NCBI GenBank assembly: GCA_933207985.1
Contig: OW240915.1
Location: 124,067,498-124,131,497, forward strand
Origin: Pelobates cultripes
Lineage: Eukaryota > Chordata > Amphibia > Anura > Pelobatidae
Reading direction: 5' to 3'
Length of the DNA stretch: 64,000 bases
Under the pieces are notes generated by a model that saw nothing but the letters and a program-made list of their open reading frames with translations, was not told the DNA's origin and did not search any database. Shown one piece after another: positions 31,646-40,288 of this stretch. Every line of letters starts with the position of its first letter. Position 1 is the first letter of the stretch. Both the position numbers and the translations under genes were made by a program.

Positions 31646-31805
31646 CCCGCTAGTGTGGCTCAACCGGGTCGCTGGGGACAATGGCAGATTGTTACGCTGG
31701 AGCTTATCCCTGCAACCCTTTAATTTTACAATCACCTACCGACCCGGGAAGCAGAACGGCAACGCCGACGGATTATCCCGGCAAACAGATCTGAGCCCAG
31801 CATAA
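31569..31805 (+). CDS. pol: RNase H C-terminal part, separated from pol by a 4-bp frameshift
   Basis: Continues the RNase H fold in the next frame: ALVWALKKLTPYLYG, FTLVTDHNPLVWLN (catalytic D of TDHNPL), ...YRPGKQNGNADGLSRQ (the NADGLSR end motif with the final D). The ATG is fortuitous. Comparison with 38930-38965 shows the shift comes from an extra AGAA-equivalent at 31561-31564. A stop at 31803 ends pol 70 nt before the polypurine tract. Confidence 0.9.
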   Translation: MALVWALKKLTPYLYGQEFTLVTDHNPLVWLNRVAGDNGRLLRWSLSLQPFNFTITYRPGKQNGNADGLSRQTDLSPA

Positions 31806-31873
31806 CTCTACGAGTCTGGACAGCCTTAGTCCGCCCCGAAAAGGGGTCAGACGGTGTCTGCCAGAGTGTTCCA

Positions 31874-31887
31874 CAAAGAGGGAGCAT
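31874..31887 (+). promoter_or_regulatory. Polypurine tract
   Basis: CAAAGAGGGAGCAT directly before the 3' LTR; the plus-strand primer site. The counterpart in copy 2 reads AGAAGGAGGGAGCCA (about 40273-40288). Confidence 0.8.
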
Positions 31888-33051
31888 TGTTACAAAAGAC
31901 TGAAACTAACTATGTTACTGTTTGCTAACCGATGGATACTGTTTGTCCCCGCATAAGTTTAAAACGAAAAGACGCACGAATGGATTACCCGAACCATTAT
32001 AAGGGACCCATTCGTGGTACGAACAGGGGACCCCCCAGAATTGGCGTGTGCCGCCACTTAACCCCGTCACCCCGCAAACTGCCGAACGCTCGACCACCCA
32101 GCCAGCGGCGTGTGGCAGCCATTAACCACCCAGGCAGCTGCGGTTTGTGGTTAACCACAACGTAATTGATAAGCCTGGGGGCATCAACGTTCGCATCTAA
32201 ATACCGAACGGAATCCACCGAACTACCAACCGAACGACGACCCCCTACAGCGGGCCGCGTGGCGGTCATTAACTTGTGGTTTCTGCGGTTAACCGCAGGT
32301 CAAGTACCCTGCTACCAGGTGGTCCTCATTCCCTTACCGAACGAGCCCCACTACCAGACAGACAGCGGGACTTCGCATGAACTGATACCGAGTTTAGTTC
32401 CACGAGTTAGACACGAAGTTCCGCTGCCCGCTAAACCAGCAGAAAACATGGCCGCCAACAAAGACTAACAATCTCAAAATGCCGAACGGACTTTATACGG
32501 CAGAAACAGTCCATTCTGTTGGTGGAATTAGAGCGCCATTCGCCTGTTTTATATACACGAACGCGAGCCTTCAGATGAATGGTAGACTGAGTGGTTTCCC
32601 TGTAATAATGTACAAGTTATGGATTTTCATGTAGTTTTCTGGGACATAATAAAACGTGGTCTTTTGTGCACTTGGAGATAATTAGATTGTAAAACCGTTG
32701 GCCTCATTATCTCCAAGCTGGGCGGGTACTAATTCAAATGATACAGTGTACTGTGATTGGTCACCTGTTTGTACTGTACCTGTATTCCATCAGGTCCACA
32801 GGGGGCTGTCCTTGGACCTGAGGAATCACATAAATTGCCATGCTATGTGCCAGTAAAGCCAGTTCGTTTTGACCCTCAACTTGCAGCCTCGACTCATGTT
32901 GTAGGGATCCGGGATATTGAGGCTTATTTCGTGCTTGGGGATATTCTACACTTGCAGCTTGCTACCGAAAGACCTCCGTTCGACTCTCTGCAGCGGGGAC
33001 CAGGACATCCAAGCGATCAACCCTCCTGCTAGACCGGGGGCAATCGTAACA
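31888..33051 (+). mobile_element. Gmr1-like element 3' LTR
   Basis: Copy of 26251-27416 with about nine differences, for example AAAACGAAAAG for AAAATGAAAAG, GTGCACTTGG for GTGCGCTTGG, TAGACTGAG for TAGAATGAG and AATTGCCATGC for AATTGCGATTGC. It ends GTAACA before the CAAGT duplication. Confidence 0.92.
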
Positions 33052-33056
33052 CAAGT

Positions 33057-33360
33057 GTTAACCCTAAGAGTGATGAATCCTTATTTGACATTCCAGGAGT
33101 ATGGGAAGAAAATAATCCTCCAGGACTTGCTCGTAATATCCCACCAATACATATTGAGTTAAAACTCGGGGTGTATCCTGTTAGCCTTTGTATGTTGTTC
33201 TTTTATCTACCCCAAAAGCTGTAAAGGTGGCGGAAGTGACTCTTTGGATTCATCATTCTAAGGTTAAACCAGCGGCAGATTCTTGGCAAGCTACTCCAGA
33301 TCCTGAGAATCCTTGCAGGACCCGGTTGAAGCGTGCAACTCAGTCGGAGTGACGAGGGGA
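33057..33360 (+). pseudogene. ERV pol remnant: pre-RT segment joined to integrase C-terminus
   Basis: 33062-33185 encodes the stretch usually found just before RT: FDIPGVWEENNPPGLA, then IPPIHIELKLGVYPV. Without any RT core the sequence then passes to LLSTPKAVKVAEVTLWIHHSKVKPA (about 33204-33280), the end of a gammaretroviral-type integrase, with a stop at 33350. The junction near 33185-33204 marks deletion of roughly all of RT, RNase H and the integrase core. It is not possible to say whether the deletion came before or after this insertion, but only the missing enzymes could have mobilised it, so they would have been supplied in trans if earlier. Confidence 0.8.
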
Positions 33361-33564
33361 TATCGAGACATTCTAGTTAAAAGTCTACAAAGATCATCAA
33401 GTAGGTGTTTTGACGGCCATAATAAAGCCTGACCACCTGCCTACGTGTCATAGCCAGAGTGTCTTGAAGGGATCTCTGTGAAGGAAAAGTGAGGATCAGA
33501 AGAACAACATCCTTGCAGCCCTCACAATCGGGAAGCTGAGAGGCCATCGCACGGTTGAAGAAAA

Positions 33565-35400
33565 ATGAGGATTTCAGGAATAATGTGTTTTATTATGTGT
33601 CTTGAGGATTTTTCAGGAAGGTAGGAGTACAGACATACCGAATTGCGATAGTTGCATTAAGACTACTAAAACAGGTAACCAAATATCCTAAACTCTCATC
33701 TGGCACTCACAGTATGAATGTAAGGGATCTGTATCTAAATGTAGATATTTGGATATTGATTATAGTGTGTGCAAGCCAATATCAGGAGAGTCTAAATGTT
33801 TTGATCCCCAATTCCAACCCCGTACAATTTGGTTGGTAATTCGGAATAGTAACTCCCAGGGGACATTAATAAATAGGACTGTGATAAGCACCATACATTC
33901 CACGGGTATTCTACTATTTGATGCATGTAAGGCGATTTCGGGTAGTGGAAGACTTTGGAATGTATGTGGTAATCTTAAATGGGAACGAACTTATGGGTTC
34001 AATGACAATAAATATTTATGCCCTAGTAAAAGATCTACTGATCCTGATTGCCCAAATAGAGACTAACTTCTGCCCCTATTGGTCATGTGTAGGTTGGGCA
34101 ACCTGGGAAAAACAGTGGATCAAGATATGATTATCCAAAGGTTGCCTACCACACCATACTGTAAAACTATGTGTGTAACCCCGTTCACATGACCATTTCC
34201 AATCTGCAGCACTTTATTGACAGGTTTGGAGGTCTGTTTGGGTTCCAAATATATGGCACAGGAGTAGATCCAGGAACAATAATATATGTAGGTCTTGAAA
34301 CTGAGACAGTGGCAACTCAAACTTATCAGGTTTCTCATTCCTTGTATGAGGAGATGAGTATTGAGGATAAAATTCCCCATAATGTTAAGAACCTATTTAT
34401 TGATTTGGCTGAGGGTATTGCAGGTAGTCTTAATGTAACTAATTGCTATGTGTGTGGAGGTACTAATATGGGAGATCAGTGGCCATGGGAGGCAAAGGAA
34501 ATATGGTACCCTGGCTCTGAGACATATGAACAACAGATACCTTTCCAGTCTGATCATCAAGTAAGTACTAGAAGTAAATCGGAATGGCGGTTAAAAACCT
34601 CCATTATAGGTCATGTTTGTATAGCCAGGAAAGGGACAATGTATAACACGTCTGTAGGTGAGCTAACTTGCTTGGGACAAAAAGCCTATAATGTTAATAC
34701 TAAAAATACTACTTGGTGGTCAGCTTCAAATGTCTCGGAACCTACTAATCCGTTTGCCAATTACACTCATTTAAAGGAGGTATGGTTTGACTTATCGGCT
34801 ACATCTAGTTGGAAAGCCCCAGCAAATTTATACTGGATCTGTGGTAGGAAAACTTATTCAGAGTTACCACAAGATTGGGAAGGGGCATGTGTATTAGGTA
34901 TGCCAAAGCCATCCTTCTTCTTGTTGCCAATCGAAACAGGAGAGACCTTGGGAGTTAAGGTTTACGATGTAAATCATAAAAGGGAGAGAGCATCCTTGAA
35001 TATAGGTAGCTGGGAAGATAATGAGTGGCCCCCTCAACGTATTATTAATTATTATGGACCTGCTACTTGGGCAGAAGATGGCACTTATGGATATAGAACT
35101 CCGATATATATGCTCAACCGCATTATTAGACTACAGGCGGTGGTTGAGATTATTACTAATGAGACAGCTCAAGCGCTTAATCTTCTAGCTAAGCAAAATA
35201 CCAAGATGTGATCAGCCATATACCAGAATAGGTTAGCCCTTGATTACTTACTATTAGTAGAAGGAGGTGCATGTACCTACTCAGGTCTGGAATGGGTGTA
35301 ACCTAAGTAATTGGTTTGGAAGTTGGTATGAGCAGCTTGGAGGAATTAAGACATTAGTAGGAGGAGTAGAATTTATTATATTTTTTTTTGTGCCTCCTCC
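33565..35400 (+). pseudogene. ERV env remnant (surface and transmembrane subunits), disrupted
   Basis: A signal-peptide-like start (MRISGIMCFIMCLE) at 33565 is soon closed by a stop. Surface-subunit pieces follow at 33700-34064 and in a 346-codon frame (34171-35211) with several Cys, a CYVC motif (about 34443), N-glycosylation sites and a WICGRKTYSELP segment. The transmembrane heptad region begins near 35120 (LNRIIRLQAVVEIITNETAQAL). A TGA at 35209-35211 breaks it, after which the same frame continues with the conserved QNRLALDYLL stretch. A frameshift near 35300 precedes a hydrophobic anchor (about 35365-35395). Overall shape resembles the Env group including human ERVMER34-1 (HEMO) and reptile and fish relatives; this is from memory. 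Not functional as read. Confidence 0.75.
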
Positions 35401-35658
35401 TGCCCTGTCTAATTCCATTAGTGGTAAGGTCCCTACGTAGTATTATAGAGAGTACTATAGAGAGAAAGACAGCTGCCCATGTAATGGCTATCTGGAAGAT
35501 ATGATCCCCTAGCCCGAAGAGAATATATTCAGGATGAAGAATGTTGAAGGAGTTTTTAAGATGCTTACAATGTCTACTCTGGTTCAATGGCTACTTGAGA
35601 GATGTAGGTAAAACTGTGATTGGTGATGCATCTGGAATAATGTTATATCAGAGGCATC

Positions 35659-35668
35659 AAAGGGGGAA
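35659..35668 (+). promoter_or_regulatory. ERV polypurine tract
   Basis: AAAGGGGGAA immediately before the 3' LTR. Confidence 0.8.
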
Positions 35669-36093
35669 TGTGATGGGATTCCAGCATGGTCAAAATTTAG
35701 TAGGCCAAAATCTCCATGTGGCATATGTGTATGTTGTGTCAGTTAGTTAGCTACACGTAGCTAGGATACTGTCATCAGTGTACTGAGCATGTGCAGGAAT
35801 GCAGGAACTGAAATTGCACTTATTTCCTTTGTCTTGGATGAGCCATGTGGTTTGACTAGATGTACAAGTCTATATTCTGCTCATTGATTGGTTAAAGGTA
35901 TATGTGGGTGTAGCTATTAATGGGAGGAGTTATAGTGCTATATAAGGAATGTACACTATGTGTTGGTATCTCAGAATGTTGGAACAGGAGTTCATCTGAG
36001 ACCCGATCGGTAATGTGAATAAAGGCCTCTTACTTCCTGAAGACTTGTGTCCAATATCTCTGTGTTTGGCTTCTGCGTGCTTACACTGCAACA
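35669..36093 (+). mobile_element. ERV 3' LTR
   Basis: 425 bp, about 99.5% identical to 22355-22779. Followed by ATAT, the second copy of the 4-bp target duplication. Confidence 0.92.
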
Positions 36094-36179
36094 ATATGGC
36101 AGATCATATGGGTGGGGCATTGAGTGGGGAAATGAAATAAACTAAAATAAACTACCCCTAACACAATAATGTAGTATAG

Positions 36180-37055
36180 TGTGACGAGACCAATCTCGCC
36201 ACATTGCATTGGAGAAGCCTGGTTGCTCGCCTGCTGCCTTTGGACTATGGTCCCCTGTTAAAAGACATCTTTTTTACCTGCAGAAAAGCATCATTCGTGC
36301 TTTTCTGCCTGGGGTTCGGTAGTTTTGGTTGAATGTGTTATACCCCAGATAGGAATCCCATGGAGCCCATTCGTATGAAACTGACTGTAAAGACTTTGGC
36401 TCCATGGCGATTAAACTGTATTTGTGTGGTCTGAGTGCCATTCACTTAATAATGTGCGCTCAGACCTGAGCTATCTGGGGATATGTTACATGTCTGTGTT
36501 TTATGTAATAAATGTTACTTTATGTATTTTAAAGTATAATACTGGTTTTGTGTCCCCACATGTGTAATGGAGTTTTGCCTTTGTCCTGGGAGATAATTGA
36601 ATTACTTCTCCAGGGCAGAGGGGAGGAAGCCAGGATGCATTGTGGGGATGTTTTACTTCTGTATGTCTGTAATTGGTACATGTCTGTCTTTTGTTACAGT
36701 CTTCCATCTGGTCCCCTAGGGGAGTGTCCACCAGGTGGGAGACCTGCATAAATACTGGGCAGGTAGCCCTCATTAAACAGACCACTGCTTGACCCTCAAC
36801 ACGGAGCTCTGTCTCGTCTTTGGGGGGATTTACTGTATGCTGCTAAGGACTGATTGCCAGGAGTGTAAGCCGCTTGGGAGCTTTTCCTGTTCGTCCGCTA
36901 GCAGCTATTTGGGAGGTTCCAGTTCGGGAGTTGGAGTGCTACTTTGTATCCAGTCCGGGAGTTTGGTGTTCTGCAGTAGCTGTGCCTGTATCTCTGGAAA
37001 GGGGGCCGATCGCCTAAACGGTTTTTACCCCTTGTGTGCAAAACGGTCCGTTACA
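36180..37055 (+). mobile_element. Solo LTR (D/E family), TSD TATAG
   Basis: Begins TGTGACGAGACCAATC and ends AACGGTCCGTTACA. A perfect 5-bp duplication TATAG lies at 36175-36179 and 37056-37060. 876 bp, the compact form of the family also seen at 11251-14005, 14265-15560 and 37306-38171. TATA-like CCTGCATAAATAC lies at about 36743. Confidence 0.92.
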
Positions 37056-37305
37056 TATAGATTAGCTGTCTAACGCAGAAAGACAGAGTAAACAACATAT
37101 GATGCCTAGGGCGTATCTATAGAGGATAGGGGAGTAAGGAAAAACCCAAGAAAAAATAATAATAAAAAGTAGTGATTTAATTGCAAAATTGCAATCTGAA
37201 TCACACAAGTACAATTAAATGCTTAGAAGTAAAGTTGGTGGTAATAATCTCCAGAATCCTAATATAAAACGAAGCTAATTGAATGGAAAAAGTAAGAAAT
37301 CAATC
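37056..37305. other. Spacer between inverted LTRs, nothing recognised
   Basis: AT-rich with A-runs (37120-37170). No ORF and no terminal repeats. Confidence 0.4.
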
Positions 37306-38171
37306 CATGTACATGTACCAATTACAGACATACAGAAGTAAAACATCCCCACAATGCATCCTGGCTTCCTCCCCTCTGCCCTGGAGAAGTAATTCAATTA
37401 TCTCCCAGGACAAAGGCAAAACTCCATTACACACGTGGGGACACAAAGACCGACTATCACTTTAAAATACATAATGGGACAAATGGTACAGTAAATATAT
37501 ACATGTAACATATCCCCAGATAGCTCAGGTCTGAGTGCACATTATTAGGTGAATGGCACTCAGACCACACGAATACAGTTTAATTGCCATGGAGCCAAAG
37601 TCTTTAATTCCACTAACAGGCTCCATGGCATAGCTATCTGGGTTAAAACATTCCTCCAACATAAAATACCGAATTTACATGCATTCGTTAAATCCGTACG
37701 AATTAGAACCAGGGGTTGGAGGTTCAGCGGTGCCTGCACGTAAAAGTGTCCGGGTTTGGTGCAGGAAAGCCAGGCAGAAAAGCGCTGGCTGCCAGGGGAG
37801 CTCCAGAACACCGCCATCGTGTGGCGGCTAAGTGTAACCGCGACCACCCAGTAACAATCAATTAAGCTGCGGTTAACCGCAGCTACTGGGTGGTCAATTG
37901 CCGGGACACGCTCGTTAAGCCGCGGTTAACTGCGGCTTCAGGGAGGTAAATGGAGGGCGCACTCCAGCTTCTGGGTGGCCAATTAAGGTCGCCGGCCGGC
38001 TTCCCACGGCTCTGGGGAGGCTGAAAAGAAACTGTTTGTTCGGTAGATAGAATCTACCGAACGGCTGTGCAGAAAGGGAGAAATAAATCCTTCTGCACAG
38101 TAAAATTAACCCTTTAGCTGGTGGGCAACCAGGCTCCTCCAATGCAATGTGGCGAGATTGGTCTCGTCACA
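37306..38171 (-). mobile_element. Truncated LTR (D/E family), inverted relative to 36180-37055
   Basis: The right end GGTCTCGTCACA (38160-38171) is the LTR start on the minus strand. Leftwards it matches the complement of 36180-36700 (AACATATCCCCAGATAGCTC, CCATGGAGCCAAAGTC, CTTCCTCCCCTCTGCCCTGG). The U5 end is missing. It carries two palindromes, CTGCGGTTAACCGCAG (about 37867) and CCGCGGTTAACTGCGG (about 37919). It abuts the gypsy pol fragment at 38172. Confidence 0.8.
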
Positions 38172-38965
38172 CCATTGATCTCTGTAAGGGTTATTGGCAA
38201 ATTTCCCTGGCCGAGGAGGCTATCCCCAAGTCGACATTTGTCATCCTGTTTGGCCTGTACCAGTTTAAGGTCATGCCATTCGGGATGAAGAATGCCCCAG
38301 CCACATTCCAGCGCTTGGTGGATAGACTCCTTGATGGCTTCCAGGATTTCGCTTGTGCGTACCTGGATGACATAGCGATCTATAGTGAGTCCTGGGAGGA
38401 ACACTTAGCTCATGTAGGAACAGTGCTGGATCAGATTCGGGCTGCTGGCCTGACTCTGAAACCAGACGAATGCCATTTTAAGATGGCTTAAGTCCAGTAC
38501 CTGGCACACTGAGTGGGGTGTGGGAAACAGCGACCTGAGCCTGCCAAAATTGAGGCTGTCGCTAACTGGCCCACCCCTCGCACCCAAGTCCCACCCCTCG
38601 CACCCAAGTCCTGGCCTTCCTGGGCACCACTGGGAATTACAGAAGGTTTGTCCCCGACTACAGCGCCAAGGCCAAACCCCTGACTTACCTGACCAAGAAA
38701 AACTTGCCCCGACAGGTCCTGTGGTCTCCTAACTGTGAAAGCTCTTAAGATTACATTAGTTCATGCTCCTATCCTGGCTGCCCCAGTCCCTAACAAACGA
38801 TTTATTGTTCATACAGATGCTTCAATGTTCGGACTAGGAGCAGTTTTAAGCCAGGTGGGAGAGGATGAAGGAGAGCACCCTGTCGCCTACATTAGTCGAA
38901 AACTTATTTCTCGAGAGGTCAGCTATGCGGCAGTGGAGAAGGAGTGTTTAGCCCTGGTGTGGGCC

Positions 38966-39045
38966 TTAACCCCTTAAGGACCAAACTTCTGGAATAAAAG
39001 GGAATCATGACATGTCAGACAAGTCATGTGTCCTTAAGGGGTTAA
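38966..39045. mobile_element. Short TTAA MITE inside RNase H
   Basis: TTAACCCCTTAAGGAC at the left and GTCCTTAAGGGGTTAA at the right form a 16-bp perfect terminal inverted repeat. TTAA at 38966-38969 and 39042-39045 is the duplicated target. The full-length element at about 31587-31596 shows the empty site (a single TTAA in the codons for A-L-K). Internally GACATGTC is palindromic. No coding capacity. Relatives at 47363-47432 and, partly, 4832. Confidence 0.95.
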
Positions 39046-39192
39046 AGAAATTGACTCCCTATCTCTACGGACCGGAGTTCACACTGGTTACAGACCATAA
39101 TCCGGTGGTGTGGCTGAACCGTGTTGCCGGGGACAATGGCCGTCTGCTGTTTACCGGCCCGGCAAACAGAATGGCAACGAGAATGGATTATC

Positions 39193-40182
39193 TGGCAGAC
39201 CTCTCTGCCTCTGGGTCATTATTTGAGACTGTTTCATCTGTTTGTTTGCCAGTCCCCGGTTGTTTGTGTGTTTCCCTGATTGCATTCCCTAAAAGACAAA
39301 CTAACTACCGAATGGCGGGCCACCCAGCAGGGCTGTGTGCTGCACGTTAACCTTTTTGACCTTGTTAACACTGTGTTCAACCGCAGCCACTTCCAACTCC
39401 CGAACGGTCGGCTGGGTGGTCGTCGTTCGTATGAACGAACACGTGGCGGCAGCCATCTTGGACAATTGAATGCCCAGAAGTGTTCGTCGACAACCATATG
39501 GAACTAATTTCGGATACTGTTTCCTACGAACACCGCTGAGATCACCAACCATCCACGTCTTGACAATTCACGAACGGAACCGTCCCAGATAGCTAAACCC
39601 ATGGAGCTCATTCTTTCTGCCCGATGAACACTTTAACTCCATGGTGATTTGACTGTATACATAGTTTCTAAACACTGTTCAGATATATTGAGCGCTCAAA
39701 TCCAAGCTATATGGGGATATGTCAAACGTGGGGGTTCCGTTCGGTAAAATAAGTATTATGTATTTTTATGTGTTTTTACTGTTATTGTAAAGTGGGAATA
39801 TTCTCTATACCTGGAGGTAATTGAGTTACTTTTGGCACTTAACCCAATTATCTCCAGGATAGAGAGGAGGAGTTGCACTGTTTGTGTGGGAGTGTTTTCA
39901 TATTGTGACTGTATGTGATTGGATACTGTAAAATGTCTCAGTCTTCCACAAGGTCCCTATGGGAGTGTCCCTTGCTGGAAGACCTGCATAAAAGGCCGAT
40001 ATGCGACCACCATTAAACAGATCCTGCTTGACCCTCAACACAGAGCCTCGTCTCGTGCTTGGGGGGATATTTCGTATGATTTCTGTTTGGCGCTTAGGAG
40101 TATTCGGTAGCTGACTTCATATTCGGGGAAAAGAACAACTTTGGCGGTGCTAACCCCTTCTCATACCTGGGGTGCCATTACA
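39193..40182 (+). mobile_element. LTR inserted in the second gypsy copy
   Basis: 990 bp from TGGCAGACC to GTGCCATTACA, bounded on both sides by GATTATC (39186-39192, 40183-40189). The host pol reads continuously when it is removed. It carries GAACACGTGGCGGCAGCC (39433-39450), the AATTATCTCCAGG box, GACCTGCATAAAAGG and CCCTCAACACAGAGCCTCGTCTCGTG. The 7-bp flank is longer than the usual 5-bp TSD; two bases may be fortuitous. Confidence 0.8.
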
Positions 40183-40288
40183 GATTATCCCGGCAGACTG
40201 ACCTCAACCCCGAATAACAAAGTCTGGACAGCCCCAAGTTGTCCCGAAAAGCCGGGTCTGCCAAAGTGTCCCAGAAGGAGGGAGCCAT

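Larger units (their letters stand above)
26251..33051 (+). mobile_element. Gmr1-like Ty3/gypsy LTR retrotransposon, nearly full length, TSD CAAGT
   Basis: 6801 bp with LTRs of 1166 and 1164 bp (TGTTAC...GTAACA), flanked by CAAGT at 26246-26250 and 33052-33056. Interior: PBS, gag with SCAN-like region, CCHC knuckle, then one long pol frame in the order protease, integrase, RT, RNase H, polypurine tract. Integrase upstream of RT is unlike most Ty3/gypsy elements and marks the Gmr1 group known from deuterostomes. The LTRs differ at roughly nine sites including small indels (about 99% identity), so the insertion is fairly young. Defects: a 4-bp insertion in RNase H, an 18-nt loss in protease, and a gag frame ending before its knuckle. 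Confidence 0.95.
22355..36093 (+). mobile_element. Gamma-type endogenous retrovirus, internally deleted and interrupted by a Gmr1-like element
   Basis: Two 425-bp LTRs (22355-22779, 35669-36093) flank it, with a 4-bp direct repeat ATAT outside (22351-22354, 36094-36097); 4 bp is typical of gammaretroviral integration. Order: LTR, PBS, a 2.46-kb non-coding leader, capsid C-terminal part, zinc knuckle, protease, a short pre-RT stretch, [6.8-kb gypsy insertion], integrase C-terminus, env, polypurine tract, LTR. The RT-RNase H-integrase core is deleted. Without the inserted element the provirus is about 6.9 kb. Stops and frameshifts are present in all coding parts. The LTRs differ at about two positions, so integration was recent relative to the decay of most elements here; gene conversion is an alternative. 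Confidence 0.88.
38172..40288 (+). pseudogene. Second Gmr1-like pol copy (RT-RNase H), interrupted twice
   Basis: Aligns with 30795-31887. It starts abruptly at TIDLCKGYWQ, has FGMKNAPATFQR, YLDDIAIYS and CHFKMA followed by a stop (38489), then frameshifts and a small deletion in the connection region. RNase H reads IVHTDASMFGLGAVLSQ and VEKECLALVWAL in the intact phase lacking the 4-bp insertion of the full-length copy. A TTAA MITE (38966-39041) splits it within WALKKLT. TDHNPVVWLN follows. About 45 bp are lost near 39150, then an LTR (39193-40182) intervenes. The tail with RQTD...PE and a stop, plus the polypurine tract, resumes at 40183-40288 before its own 3' LTR. Confidence 0.88.

Noticed and set aside
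34171..35211. Env frame as a possible domesticated (syncytin-like) gene
   Set aside because: Upstream part with signal peptide is out of frame, a TGA cuts the heptad region and a frameshift precedes the membrane anchor. Nothing suggests an intact host gene.
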